The position numbers and the translations under genes are program-made. Positions 8,012 to 23,075 of a stretch of DNA of 64,000 nucleotides are shown here, in pieces; the stretch's first letter is position 1, and the number at the start of each line of letters is the position of its first letter. Source of the DNA: Acidovorax sp. RAC01 (GTDB lineage Bacteria > Pseudomonadota > Gammaproteobacteria > Burkholderiales > Burkholderiaceae_C); assembly GCF_001714725.1 (NCBI RefSeq), contig NZ_CP016447.1:930001-994000 (forward strand), written 5' to 3'. The notes beneath the pieces were generated by a model. The model was not told where the DNA came from. It saw nothing but the letters and a program-made list of their open reading frames with translations, and searched no databases.

Positions 8012-8842
8012 ATGCAGCCCCTGGACCTCTGGCCGCTCTCAGCCCGCCGTGGTGTGGTGGGCGTGTTTACCGACATTGATGACACCCTCACCTCCGAAGG
8101 CGCCATCACCCCTGATGCGCTGCAGGCGCTGGCCGATCTGAAAGCGGCGGGGCTGTATGTCATCCCCGTTACGGGACGGCCCATCGGCTGGTGCGAGCCT
8201 TTCATGGCTGGCCCGTCGGGAACCACCTGGCCCGTGGATGCCATGGTGGCCGAAAACGGTGCCGTGGCCTTCGTCCGAGGCAGTGGGTCCCAGCCGCCAC
8301 TGGTCAAGCTCTACCAGCAGGACGTTCCCACCCGCAGCACCAACCAGGCCCGCATGCGGGTAATTGCAGCGCAAGTGGCTGCCGAGGTACCTGGTGTGGC
8401 ACTGAGCCGGGACAGTGCCGGGCGCGAGACCGACCTCGCATTCGACTATGCCGAGTTCGACCGGCACTCGACGGCTACCGTGCGCAAGGTGCTGTCGGTA
8501 CTGCAGCATGCCGGCATGCAGACCACCGTGAGCAGCATCCACATCCACGGCTGCTTTGGTGATTTCAACAAGTGGCAAGGCGCGAACTGGATCGTGCGCC
8601 AGCTGCTGGGGCGTGAGCTGGCCAAGGAACAAGATCGCTGGGTATTCGTAGGCGATTCAGGCAACGACCAGGCCATGTTCGAGCACTTCACCCACAGCGT
8701 GGGCGTGGCGAATATTGAACGGTTCGTGCCGCAGCTCACGCATCTGCCACGCTACATCGCGCGGGGCGAGCGCGGCGCGGGCTTTGCAGAAGTGGCACAT
8801 GCCCTGCTGGCGGCACGGACCGCAGGCGAGGCGGAGCGCTGA
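8012..8842 (+). CDS. HAD-superfamily (subfamily IIB) phosphatase
   Basis: A 276-aa Cof-type HAD hydrolase. Motif I is FTDIDDTLT (nucleophile and general acid Asp), motif II lies in VIPVTGRP, and motifs III/IV include a conserved Lys near DFNKWQGANW and the acidic GDSGNDQAMF. The C2 cap between motifs II and III is the IIB type used by sugar-phosphate phosphatases, including sucrose-phosphate and mannosyl-3-phosphoglycerate phosphatases; the substrate cannot be read from the sequence. It lies 6 bases after prfC. The ATG at 8012 has little Shine-Dalgarno, consistent with coupling to prfC. Confidence 0.88.
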   Translation: MQPLDLWPLSARRGVVGVFTDIDDTLTSEGAITPDALQALADLKAAGLYVIPVTGRPIGWCEPFMAGPSGTTWPVDAMVAENGAVAFVRGSGSQPPLVKLYQQDVPTRSTNQARMRVIAAQVAAEVPGVALSRDSAGRETDLAFDYAEFDRHSTATVRKVLSVLQHAGMQTTVSSIHIHGCFGDFNKWQGANWIVRQLLGRELAKEQDRWVFVGDSGNDQAMFEHFTHSVGVANIERFVPQLTHLPRYIARGERGAGFAEVAHALLAARTAGEAER

Positions 8843-8865
8843 CGCAGGTGCGTGACGGGAATATC

Positions 8866-8930
8866 GGAATAAAAATGGCCTTTCGCGCACGACTGGCATA
8901 GCCTTATAGCTATTTTTTTAATAGCAAAAC
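8866..8930. repeat. Repeat A, copy 2 (between convergent genes)
   Basis: On the minus strand: TTGCTATTAAAAAAATAGC, then TATAAGGCTATGCC, and ending AAGGCCATTTTTATTCC. It is the same element as at 3838-3907. It lies after the HAD gene and before the stop of the NYN gene. The self-complementary GCTATT...AATAGC part could fold as a hairpin followed by T residues and might serve as a terminator. Confidence 0.75.
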
Positions 8931-9075
8931 CAAGAATGGGCGATCAGCGAGGTCGTACGCTGCGAGGGCTGCCCACTCGACCTCGGCACAGGTGCCCAGG
9001 GATGCCAGCGAATGCAGCCAGGCGTCAAGACTGGGCGCAGGCGCCGCCGCGAAGCTGCTGCGCCCCGGGTCACGG

Positions 9076-10587
9076 CTATTGCGCCGGCGGGGATGCCGGC
9101 TTGCGTGCGCGGCTGCGAGGGCGCGCGACGGGCGCCTGGGCAGGTACCGTCACGTCGGAGTGGGCGACGGGTTCCTGCCCACCGGCTGCCGGCATCGCGG
9201 CAGCGGATTCATCGCCCGCAGCAGCCGCAGCGGTGTCTGCAACACGTGTGCGGCCCGTGCCAGCCTTGGGGCTGGCGGCGCGCGGTCGGGACCGGGCCTC
9301 TGCGATGTCCCCACTGCGCGCGCGACCACGGCGGGACGCAGCAGGTGCTGGCGAAGTGGCCTGGGCCTCTGCGGACAAGAATTCCTCGGAGCTATCCCCC
9401 TCCTCCTGCGCTGCGCGCTCCTTGTCGTGCGGCGCAAGATCCTCGCCCGCGGTCTCCGGCAAGGTGACGCCTACCGTCGCGGGCTGACTGAAGTAGCGGC
9501 TGGTCGGACGCTCTGCGCCGGCCTCGACATCCTCGGGTACGGAAAGCTCGTTTTGTGAGGTTGGGCGCCCGTCTGCGCGGTCAGCCTCTTCGCTTCGGCG
9601 GCCGCGGTTTCGCCCTGAGGACCGCAGATTTTCTGCGCCGTCAGCGCGCAGTTCGGACGCCGTAGCCACAGCGTGGAAATCATGCCGGGTTGCGGTGCTC
9701 TGGCTGGCACGCTCCCCTGCCCCTTCGGACCGTGCAAGGGCGACAGCGCCGGACGGCACGCCATGGCTGCGGTATACATACGCACCCGACTTTTCATCAC
9801 GGCCAAACTCCAGCAAGCCCCGCGCCTGGGCTTCTTCCAGCAGGTTGCCGAAAGTGCGAAAGCCGTATCGGCCCTCGCTGAAATCCGGCTTGCGGCGCTT
9901 GATGGCCTCCTTGAGCACCGACGCCCAGATCTTGCCGGTGTCGCCGCGCTCGGACAGCAGGGCCTCGAAGGTCTCGGCGGCCAGTTCCACGCCCTGCGTG
10001 CGGCGCGCGTCCTGCGTTTCCTTGCGGCTGCGCTCTTCTTCGGCGCTGCGGCGCGGGGCCGGTGGCGGGTTGCTGCCGGGGCTCTGGCGGCGGGCCTGGG
10101 CGCGCTGGTTCTCGCGCACCAGGTCGTCATAGAAGATGAACTCGTCGCAGTTGGCAATCAGCAGGTCGGATGTGGACTGCTTCACGCCCACGCCGATCAC
10201 CTGCTTGTTGTTCTCGCGCAGCTTGGAGACCAGCGGAGAAAAGTCCGAATCGCCGCTGATGATGACGAAAGTGTTGACGTGCGATTTCGTGTAGCACAGG
10301 TCCAGCGCGTCCACCACCAGGCGGATGTCGGCCGAGTTCTTGCCCGACTGGCGCACATGGGGGATTTCGATCAGCTCGAAATTCGCCTCGTGCATGGTGG
10401 CCTTGAAGCCCTTGTAGCGCTCCCAGTCGCAATAAGCCTTCTTGACCACGATGGAGCCCTTGAGCAGCAGGCGCTCCAGGATGGGCTTGATGTCGAATTT
10501 TTCGTACTGCGCATCGCGCACGCCCAGGGCGACGTTTTCAAAGTCGCAGAACAGGGCCATGCTGATGTTGTCGGAGGGGGATGCCAT
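9076..10587 (-). CDS. NYN-domain (PIN-like) protein with LOTUS/OST-HTH domain
   Basis: The 503-aa protein begins with a NYN/LabA-like PIN-fold domain whose acidic metal-site residues are visible: ALFCDFENVALG, SADIRLVVDALDL and ISGDSDFSPLV. At about residues 190-275 there is an OST-HTH/LOTUS winged-helix domain (VSVLKEAIKRRKP-type segment, GFRTFGNLLEEAQARG), a fold that binds RNA. The last 200 residues are low-complexity, rich in Arg, Ala, Glu and Pro, and probably disordered. NYN-LOTUS proteins are thought to be RNA-processing nucleases; the bacterial role is little known. The ATG at 10587 (MASPSDNIS) is preferred to an upstream TTG at 10611. Confidence 0.9.
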   Translation of the reverse strand: MASPSDNISMALFCDFENVALGVRDAQYEKFDIKPILERLLLKGSIVVKKAYCDWERYKGFKATMHEANFELIEIPHVRQSGKNSADIRLVVDALDLCYTKSHVNTFVIISGDSDFSPLVSKLRENNKQVIGVGVKQSTSDLLIANCDEFIFYDDLVRENQRAQARRQSPGSNPPPAPRRSAEEERSRKETQDARRTQGVELAAETFEALLSERGDTGKIWASVLKEAIKRRKPDFSEGRYGFRTFGNLLEEAQARGLLEFGRDEKSGAYVYRSHGVPSGAVALARSEGAGERASQSTATRHDFHAVATASELRADGAENLRSSGRNRGRRSEEADRADGRPTSQNELSVPEDVEAGAERPTSRYFSQPATVGVTLPETAGEDLAPHDKERAAQEEGDSSEEFLSAEAQATSPAPAASRRGRARSGDIAEARSRPRAASPKAGTGRTRVADTAAAAAGDESAAAMPAAGGQEPVAHSDVTVPAQAPVARPRSRARKPASPPAQ

Positions 10588-10744
10588 AAATGCTCGTGGT
10601 GTTCCGTTCAATGTTGGGACGGATCATCACACGGAACGCGTTAGCAACTTGCAGAGCACACACCGCCAGCAAGTTCCGGCAGCATGGCAACCGACGCCAG
10701 TGAGCCACAGCAAATCAGCGGACCGTCGTCACTGGCGCGCCTCA

Positions 10745-10876
10745 GGCCAGTGCCCCCGCGCAAGGGCCGCCGAGCTGCTCTGGCAGCGCGTCTCTTGCGT
10801 GCGGTGGGGGCGTCCCCCTCCCGCAAGCGCAGCGCAGCGAGAGAGGGGGAAGCGGCGTAGCCGCTCAGGGGGTGAT
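10745..10876. repeat. G+C-rich dispersed repeat after a Bug-family gene
   Basis: This stretch contains GGGGGCGTCCCCCTCCCGCA, AGCGCAGCGAGAGAGGGGGA and AAGCGGCGTAGCCGCTCAGG, with local inverted repeats. I recall near-identical sequences scattered between genes in many Comamonadaceae genomes; that is memory, not a search. It begins directly after the stop of the minus-strand binding-protein gene and could end its transcript. Confidence 0.5.
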
Positions 10877-10881
10877 TTGTG

Positions 10882-11844
10882 TCAAGACGGCTTGGCCAGC
10901 CCCAGCTTTTCCACCAGCGCCTTCTCGCGCGTGAAGGTTTCCTGCGCAAACTTCTGGTACGCGGCTGTGCTCATGTACATGGGCACCATGTCGTAGCGGG
11001 CCAGCGCCGTGCGGTAGCTTTCCTGCTCCATGGCCTGCTTGAAGGCATCGTGCAGGCGCTTGACCACGGCGGTGGGTGTGCCCTTGGGCGCACCGATGCC
11101 GAATGGCGAGTTCTGCACCAGGTTCAGGCCCAGCTCCTTGAGCGTGGGCGCATCGGGGAACTTGGCCAGGCGCTCGGCGCCCCAGGTGTTGAGCACGCGC
11201 AGCTTGCCGGCCTCGACCTGCGGCGCAAAGCCGGTGGAATCTGCCGCAGCCATGATCTGCCCGCCCAGGATGGACTGCATCAGGTCGGCGCTGCCCTTGT
11301 AGGGCACATGCAGCAGCTCCAGGCCCAGTTGCTGGGCAATCAGCTCCATGGTCAGGTGCGGGCTGGTCATGGTGCCGGTGGAGCCATAGCTCAGCTTGCC
11401 GGGGTTGGCCTTGGCCCAGGCCACAAAGTGGGTCCAGGTCTTGAGCTGCGAATCGGCGGGCACCACCACGCCGAAGGCATAGCCGGTCACATTCAGCACG
11501 TAGCTGATGTCCTTGACCGGGTCCCAGTTGATCTTGGTGGTGTAGGGCAGGCGGAACACACCCAGCGGAATCTGCGCCAGGGTGTAGCCGTCAGCGGGCG
11601 AGGTCTGCAGCGCCTGCGCGGGCAGCGTGCCGCCCGCGCCAGGCTTGTTTTCCACGATCACCGCCTGCCCGAGGATCTTGCTGGCGTTGTCGGCCAGCGC
11701 GCGCATGGTGATGTCGGTGGGGCCACCCGCCGGGAAGGCAATGACCAGTTTGATCGGCTTGTTGGGAAAGCTCTGGGCCTGGGCCATGAAAGCGGGTGCG
11801 GCCAGGCTGGCAGCTCCCCATTGGATGACGTGGCGACGTTGCAT
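10882..11844 (-). CDS. Bug/TctC-family periplasmic substrate-binding protein
   Basis: A 320-aa Bug (tripartite tricarboxylate receptor) protein: an exported binding protein for carboxylates or other small acids. The N-terminus MQRRHVIQWGAASLAAPAFM ends in AQA as a probable signal peptidase site, then the diagnostic FPNKPIKLVIAFPAGGPTD and the VENKPGAGGTLPAQALQ motif. GYTLAQIP and YKGSADLMQSILGGQI are also typical. The start is the ATG at 11844-11842, with CGAGGAA 8 bases upstream; the longer frame is discarded. No TctA/TctB membrane partner is near, so like most Bug proteins it is an orphan receptor. Ligand unknown. Confidence 0.93.
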   Translation of the reverse strand: MQRRHVIQWGAASLAAPAFMAQAQSFPNKPIKLVIAFPAGGPTDITMRALADNASKILGQAVIVENKPGAGGTLPAQALQTSPADGYTLAQIPLGVFRLPYTTKINWDPVKDISYVLNVTGYAFGVVVPADSQLKTWTHFVAWAKANPGKLSYGSTGTMTSPHLTMELIAQQLGLELLHVPYKGSADLMQSILGGQIMAAADSTGFAPQVEAGKLRVLNTWGAERLAKFPDAPTLKELGLNLVQNSPFGIGAPKGTPTAVVKRLHDAFKQAMEQESYRTALARYDMVPMYMSTAAYQKFAQETFTREKALVEKLGLAKPS

Positions 11845-12431
11845 GGCGGGTTCCTCGGAGTTCAAACAAAAAGTCTTTCCATTGAACCGCAGCGGGTGCA
11901 ATGCAACATGGTGGAAAGCCCCTAGCGAATGTCACGAACGTGGCAGAACTTTCCTCCTGCGCCTGCGCACAGGGCTGCCCTGTGCACCCGATGCACGACT
12001 CAGCGCGCCGTGCGCATCCGCGGTCGCGGGCCGTCTGCAATGGTGCAAACGCTCGGAACAGCGGGGCTGTAGTAGCGTTTTACGCCTTGCAGCCCCATCC
12101 CGATCCACAGCGCGCACCGATCGCCCGATGGGTGCGCAGGATCCCTGGCGAATGCCCATGCACTGACTGAAGTGCTCTGGGCGGTGCACTTGGCCACCGC
12201 CACGGCCCTCGCTACCGCCCTCGTGCGCAGCCAGTGCAGAACGCCTTTCTGACGCACGCAGCGTGGCATTGCATTGCATGCTGTCATGCCCATCGCAGAG
12301 CCCCGGTCGGCCCGGTCCCGGAAATGCCCGGCATCCCGAGGCGCGAGGATGGTGGAAGCCCTCAGGATGCCCCCAACGCCTCTTCAGGCGCTTGTATCGA
12401 TTGCCCGCAGTGCGCCAGGCTGAATCGCAAA
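11845..12431. other. Gene-free stretch of about 590 bases
   Basis: Several open frames cross this region on both strands, but their products are rich in Arg, His, Cys and Pro, have no family resemblance and lack good ribosome sites. I see no tRNA, repeat copy or terminator. It may hold a decayed gene or an untranslated RNA; nothing positive can be said. Confidence 0.4.
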
Positions 12432-12800
12432 TCACGATACACGGGGCGGGTGATCGGAAGGGTCCGGCGGCTGTGCGACCAGGTCCGCATCACACCCGGT
12501 GCCCGAAGCAATCCAGCGTCGTGCCAGCGCTGACAGCGCCCGCACGGCCCACGGATGCGTCCACCCCGTCACGGCGGCAGGGTCCGCCACCATGCCGCAC
12601 AGGTAACGCTGCTGGCCATCACTCCACTGCAGGGCAGCGCAGGCCCCCGTGCGCCGCCGCGAGACGAGCACCCCCAGCGGGCAGGGTTCTGCCAGGCAGC
12701 ACAGCCCGCAACCATTGCAGGGTGCGCCCACGGCTGGCTTGGCCGGCGCGGATGGCTTCAGCCAGATGGTGGTGGGCGGTTTGGAAGCGGAACGGGCCAT
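12432..12800 (-). CDS. Small Cys-cluster protein (YkgJ-like metal-binding type)
   Basis: A 122-aa protein with the cysteine cluster PCNGCGLCCLAEPCPLG at about 27-43 and two further cysteines at GACAAL and YLCGMV. The CxxCxxCC arrangement resembles the Zn/Fe-chelating YkgJ (UPF0153) family, so it probably binds a metal; no reaction is known. The tail after about residue 90 is not conserved-looking. It is downstream of a lipoprotein gene on the same strand, separated by 78 bases and a hairpin. Confidence 0.7.
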   Translation of the reverse strand: MARSASKPPTTIWLKPSAPAKPAVGAPCNGCGLCCLAEPCPLGVLVSRRRTGACAALQWSDGQQRYLCGMVADPAAVTGWTHPWAVRALSALARRWIASGTGCDADLVAQPPDPSDHPPRVS

Positions 12801-12843
12801 GGTCCCTGCGATTCTCGCGGAGACACATGGCCCGTGGGCTGCC

Positions 12844-12860
12844 GCCCCGCAAACCGGGGC
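12844..12860 (-). terminator. Possible terminator after the 12879 lipoprotein gene
   Basis: GCCCCG (12844-12849) pairs with CGGGGC (12855-12860), extendable with mismatches to GCTGCC/AGC outside. It lies 18 bases after the lipoprotein stop on the minus strand. There is no T run, so confidence is low. Confidence 0.35.
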
Positions 12861-12878
12861 AGCAACCGGAAACGCAGG

Positions 12879-13379
12879 TCAGCAGCCTGCGGGGCGGTTG
12901 GGGCGCATGGGCACGATGCCGGTCACACGCACGGTGGAGTTGGAGCCGTCGCTGGCGGTCAGCGTCTTGCCGCTGAAGCGGATCTGGTTGGCATCGCGCT
13001 GCACCGACGTGTCGGTGGACTCGCCGCTGGCGAACTCCTTGCCATCGAACGTCATAAAGACCTGGTAGGTGCCGCTGGCGTCAGGGCGGTAGCGGATGTC
13101 CCCAAATGCCGTGCCCGATGCACCCACCCTGTTGGCACCGTCGAACTTGAAGGCGCACAACTCGGGCGTGGAACCGACGGGGTTGCTCTTGTCCACATCG
13201 GTGAGGTTCAGCGCGCCATTGCCGTAAACGCCGTTCAGGCCTTCGGACGTGGCGCCGGTCACGGTGAGCACGCCCGACTGTTCGCTGGGCGTCGGATCGT
13301 CGTCATTGCCGCCGCCGCAGGCGACCAGCAACACGGAAGTGGCAGCGAGGGTGACACAGGTCTTGAAGATGTTTTTCAT
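12879..13379 (-). CDS. Predicted lipoprotein of unknown function
   Basis: A 166-aa protein starting MKNIFKTCVTLAATSVLLVA and then CGGGNDDDP, a clear lipobox (LVAC) followed by a Gly/Asp linker common in outer-membrane lipoproteins of this group. The mature part (about 140 aa) is rich in Thr, Ser, Gly and Asn, with likely beta-strands (GTYQVFMTFDGKEF, SNSTVRVTGIVP) and a terminal Cys that could pair with the internal Cys in ELCAFKFDG. The start is the ATG at 13379-13377; the longer upstream frame is Arg-rich and rejected. No family recognised. Confidence 0.8.
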   Translation of the reverse strand: MKNIFKTCVTLAATSVLLVACGGGNDDDPTPSEQSGVLTVTGATSEGLNGVYGNGALNLTDVDKSNPVGSTPELCAFKFDGANRVGASGTAFGDIRYRPDASGTYQVFMTFDGKEFASGESTDTSVQRDANQIRFSGKTLTASDGSNSTVRVTGIVPMRPNRPAGC

Positions 13380-13671
13380 GGTGAGGGTCCGCAGACGTGA
13401 AGGTGAAGGTCGAGGAAGGAAAAAGCGGGAGGATCGGCGCAATGGCTTCACCCCTGTTGCGCATCCTAGGAAGCCCTCTCCCCGCCCCGCGTGCTCCAAG
13501 TTCCGTGGTCCGCGTAGGACCTTCACCGACATCGGCGTGGGTGCAAAACCCTCGTCGATTCGCAAGCCACAGCGGCGCCACCATGCTGCTGCGCGCAACG
13601 GTCGAGCCATGACCGCACACGACCCGGCATGCCCGGCCCTGCAACAGACCCAGCAACGACTGTATGCAGCC

Positions 13672-19692
<6,021 letters not shown>

Positions 19693-19902
19693 GGAAGGCA
19701 GTCTTTTCGGGGGTAAGGCGGAAGATTCTAGGGATGCGCCGCCCGTCGCGCCGCCGTATCGCAATTGCCCCCAGAAGTCGGTGCACTGCTACTGACTGCT
19801 GCGCCAGCGCAGAACCACACGTAACGTTCGGAAACTACTGACGCGGCTGTCACCTTCGGTCGATAAACTGGTTTTGCTTTCAAAAAGATACAAGGAGACA
19901 CG

Positions 19903-21018
19903 ATGAAACCAGCCAAGAAGCTGGCCGCAATGGCGGCCCTTTTCGCTGCAGTGATGCTGCCAGCACACGCGCAGATCCTGGTCGGCCAGACCGCGGGGTT
20001 CAGCGGGCAGGTAGCCGCAGGAGTGCGCGAGACAACGGACGGCGCGCTGCTGTTTCTGGATGCGGTCAACGCCAAGGGCGGCGTCAACGGTCAGAAGGTC
20101 GAACTCGTGTCACTGGACGACAAGTTCGACCCCAAGCTGGCAGCTGAAAACGCGCGCAAGCTCATTGAAGAGCAGAGCGTGGTGGCCCTGTTTCTCACGC
20201 GCGGCACGCCGCACACGCAGGCCATCATTCCGCTGCTGGACAAGCATGGGGTCCCGCTGGTGGCGCCGTCTACCGGGGCTATCGTGCTGCACCGGCCGGT
20301 GCAAAAGTACATCTTCAACGTGCGCGCTACCTACCAGCGCGAGGCCGAAAAAGCCATGACCCACCTGGCCTCCATGGGCGTGAAGCGCATTGCGCTGGTC
20401 TCGGCCAACGACACCTTTGGCGATGACGGCATTGCCGGCGCGCTCAAGGGCCTGGCGGCCAGCAACCTGCAGCCCGTGCTGCAGGAAAAATTCGACCGCG
20501 CGAAGCCGGACTTCGCCCCCATCGTGGCCAAGGCCGCCAAGGCCGATGCGCAGGCGGTGCTGATGGTGGCATCGGGCGCAGCTGTGGTCGATGCCACCAA
20601 TGCACTGCGCCAGGCCGGCTCTGCCGCCCAGATCGTGACGCTGTCCAACAATGCCTCGAGCGGCTTCATCAAGAGCCTGGGCGCCAATGGCCGTGGCGTG
20701 ATCGTGACGCAGGTCTTCCCCAATGAACGCGCCATGACGTTCCCGCTGGTCAAGGAAGCGCAGGACCTGGCACGTGCCAAGGGGCTGGGCGAGCTGAGCC
20801 CCGCCATGCTCGAAGGCTTTGCCGGGGCCAAGGTGCTGGTCGAGGGCCTGCGCCGTGCGGGCCCCAAGCCCACGCGCGAGAAGCTGCAGGCCGCGCTGGA
20901 AACCCTGCGCAAGTTTGATCTGGGTGGGCTGGAGCTGAACTTCTCCCCCGAAGACCATACGGGGCTGGATTTCGCCGATCTTTCCATCATCGGCACGGAC
21001 GGCAAGTTCCGTCGCTGA
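19903..21018 (+). CDS. ABC-transporter periplasmic binding protein, branched-chain amino acid type (paralog 1)
   Basis: A 371-aa LivJ/Peripla_BP_6-type receptor with a signal peptide ending near MLPAHAQ. The mature protein starts ILVGQTAGFSG and has the family's two-lobe layout (GALLFLDAVNAKGGVNGQ, LDDKFDPKLAAENARKL, DTFGDDGIAG, YQREAEKAMTHLASMG). AAGGAGA precedes the start. No permease or ATPase genes are next to it, so it is an orphan receptor or is served elsewhere. It has a close tandem paralog at 21296. The ligand is unknown; amino acids, amides or aromatic acids are usual for the family. Confidence 0.93.
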   Translation: MKPAKKLAAMAALFAAVMLPAHAQILVGQTAGFSGQVAAGVRETTDGALLFLDAVNAKGGVNGQKVELVSLDDKFDPKLAAENARKLIEEQSVVALFLTRGTPHTQAIIPLLDKHGVPLVAPSTGAIVLHRPVQKYIFNVRATYQREAEKAMTHLASMGVKRIALVSANDTFGDDGIAGALKGLAASNLQPVLQEKFDRAKPDFAPIVAKAAKADAQAVLMVASGAAVVDATNALRQAGSAAQIVTLSNNASSGFIKSLGANGRGVIVTQVFPNERAMTFPLVKEAQDLARAKGLGELSPAMLEGFAGAKVLVEGLRRAGPKPTREKLQAALETLRKFDLGGLELNFSPEDHTGLDFADLSIIGTDGKFRR

Positions 21019-21295
21019 GCCCCGGCGGCGCTGCACCGGTGCAAGGGATGCCCATGCGATACGACAGTGCCACACGACCATGCCATGACGGCGCTGGCGG
21101 CATGGCAGGACGCATCGGCAATGACCTTGGAGGCGCCGCACCGGCTATGCACCGCACAGGCAGGCGCCTTCCGCCGCCACCACCGCGTGTTCATTCCGCG
21201 CGCGCCGTCGCCACATCTTTCCGGCTACGCATTTCTACAGATGCCGCGCCGTATGCCTTGCCTACACTGGCACCCCTTCCTCACACCCTACACAC

Positions 21296-22411
21296 ATGCA
21301 CGCCATCTTCAAGCTTGGGCAAGTCGCCGCAGTGGCGTCACTGACCCTGGGCATTGCCCATGCGCAGATCCTTATCGGGCAAACGGTGGGCATTACCGGC
21401 TCGGCCGCTGCCACGGTGGCCGAATCCATGCAGGGCGCAGCGCTGTACATCGATCACGTCAACGCGCGCGGCGGTGTGGGCGGGCAGAAGATCGAGGTCA
21501 TCTCGCTGGACGACAAGTTCGACCCCAAGCTGACGCTGGAAAACACGGTCACGCTCGTCGAGCAAAAGGGCGTGATTGGCCTTTTCATGACGCGCGGCAC
21601 ACCGCACACGCAGGGCATCATGCCCTTGCTGGAGCAGCATGGCGTGCCTCTGGTGGGGCCCTCGACGGGCGCCATTGCGCTGCACCAGCCGGTCAGCAAG
21701 TACATCTTCAACGTGCGCGCGCCCTACCAGCGCGAGGTGGAAAAAGCCATCACGCACCTGAACACGCTGGGCATGAGGCAGATCGGCGTGGTGCATGTGG
21801 ACGATACCTTCGGCGCAGACGGCCTGGCCGGAGCGCAGGCAGGCTTCAAGGCCAACAGCATCGAGGCGCTGTTCGTCGAGAAATTCGACCGGGCCAAGCC
21901 CGACTACAGCGCCATCGCGCCCCGCGTGGCCCAGAAGCAGCCGCAGGCGGTGATCTTCATCGGCACGGGCGCCGCGGTGGTCGATGGCATCAAGGCCCTG
22001 CGCACTGCGGGTGTCACAGGGCAGATCGTGACGCTGTCGAACAATGCGTCGGGCGGTTTTGTGAAGGCGCTGGGCAGCCAGGCCCGCGGCGTGGTGGTCA
22101 CGCAGGTGTTCCCGTCGGAGCGCTCGCTGAACTATCCGGTGATCAAGGAGGCCATGGACCTTGCGCGCGCACGCAACCAGGGCGACCTCACGCCTGCCAT
22201 GGTCGAAGGCTTCGTGAGCGCCAAAGTGCTGGTCGAGGGCATCCGGCGCGCAGGCCCCAAGCCCGACCGCGCCAGGCTGCACGCCGGCCTTGAAAGCATT
22301 CGAAAGTGGGACCTGGGCGGGATGGAGCTGAGCTACAGCGCCACCGACCACAGCGGCCTCGATTTTTCCGACCTGTCGATCATCGGCAGCGACGGGCGCT
22401 TCAGGCGCTGA
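21296..22411 (+). CDS. ABC-transporter periplasmic binding protein, branched-chain amino acid type (paralog 2)
   Basis: Exactly the same length as paralog 1 (371 aa) and alignable throughout without visible gaps: AQILIGQTVGITG against AQILVGQTAGFSG, LDDKFDPKLTLENTVTLVEQ, TRGTPHTQGIMPLLEQHG, and the shared end DFSDLSIIGSDGRFRR. It is a recent tandem duplication with diverged binding-lobe residues, so ligands may differ. The start at ATG 21296 (MHAIFKLGQVAAVASLTLGI, signal peptide) has no clear Shine-Dalgarno. No transporter membrane genes are adjacent. Confidence 0.92.
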   Translation: MHAIFKLGQVAAVASLTLGIAHAQILIGQTVGITGSAAATVAESMQGAALYIDHVNARGGVGGQKIEVISLDDKFDPKLTLENTVTLVEQKGVIGLFMTRGTPHTQGIMPLLEQHGVPLVGPSTGAIALHQPVSKYIFNVRAPYQREVEKAITHLNTLGMRQIGVVHVDDTFGADGLAGAQAGFKANSIEALFVEKFDRAKPDYSAIAPRVAQKQPQAVIFIGTGAAVVDGIKALRTAGVTGQIVTLSNNASGGFVKALGSQARGVVVTQVFPSERSLNYPVIKEAMDLARARNQGDLTPAMVEGFVSAKVLVEGIRRAGPKPDRARLHAGLESIRKWDLGGMELSYSATDHSGLDFSDLSIIGSDGRFRR

Positions 22412-22762
22412 ACAGGCCCTGGCGCTGCCCGGCGCGTTGGGCGGGCTGATCCAGGCAATGGCTGAACAGACTGCCTGGCAAGCGTCAGGGGCAACGGCCG
22501 AACCCCACAAGCCCGTAGAGGAGCCGGCAGGGCACGGGCATGGGCGACGGCAGGGCTTGCCAGCCAGCTCCGACTGACCACCACCGAGGCGGCGCGAGAC
22601 GCAGGCAGCAGCAGCGCAAAACGCGGCGGAACGCGCCTTCCAGCGCTTGCCACGTGGGCTTGAGCCCAGACGCAACACGAAACCGGTCAACCGACCGCAG
22701 CGTGCGCGCCCCGGAGCGCGTGGCCTGCCAGAAGGAAGGCCCGTGGCGATACCGGAACGGGA
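22412..22762. other. Gap between convergent genes
   Basis: About 350 bases with no gene I can support. It lies between the second binding protein and a convergent small membrane-protein gene. No hairpin with a T tract was found. Confidence 0.4.
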
Positions 22763-22969
22763 TTACTTGGCTTCGCTGGCGCCCGATGCGGGCGTGGCCG
22801 CAGTCGGCGCAGACGCGGGCGTGGCGGCTGCAGAGGCAGGCGCGGCAGGTGCGTGCGAGGTGTCCGTGCCGTGCTTTTCGCCGCCCATGTCCAGGTTGCT
22901 ACCACCCTTGATGATCACAAACATGGCGAGCGCGGCAAACACGACAAATCCAACAGCAATTTTCCACAT
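22763..22969 (-). CDS. Small single-pass membrane protein with Ala/Pro-rich tail
   Basis: A 68-aa protein: one N-terminal membrane helix (MWKIAVGFVVFAALAMFVII), a short Gly/Asp/His linker, then a low-complexity Ala/Pro/Thr/Ser tail ending ASEAK. GGAGAA lies 6 bases before the start. It follows the terminator of the transporter gene on the same strand, so it is a separate transcript. No domain or function recognised; the tail probably lies in the periplasm or cytoplasm as a spacer. Confidence 0.75.
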   Translation of the reverse strand: MWKIAVGFVVFAALAMFVIIKGGSNLDMGGEKHGTDTSHAPAAPASAAATPASAPTAATPASGASEAK

Positions 22970-22997
22970 GGCAATTCTCCGTAATTGAGGTTCACTT

Positions 22998-23025
22998 AAA
23001 AAAAGGCCTTCCGGCGGGGAAGGCC
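22998..23025 (-). terminator. Rho-independent terminator of the MHS transporter gene
   Basis: Minus-strand GGCCTTCC-CCGCC-GGAAGGCC (23025-23005) followed by a run of seven T (23004-22998): a textbook intrinsic terminator 51 bases after the transporter stop. A second GC hairpin (23037-23058) lies just before it. Confidence 0.93.
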
Positions 23026-23075
23026 CTTGATTAAGTGTCCCGGCATTGCGGCCGGGACGCCGGGCGGACCCGCTT

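Noticed and set aside
10588..10611. Earlier TTG start for the NYN protein
   Set aside because: The ATG at 10587 gives a normal start 8 codons later and the NYN fold begins after it in either case.
11932..12435. Possible gene in the 590-base gap, minus strand
   Set aside because: Arg/His/Cys-rich product with no family, no ribosome site and no repeated or hydrophobic pattern.
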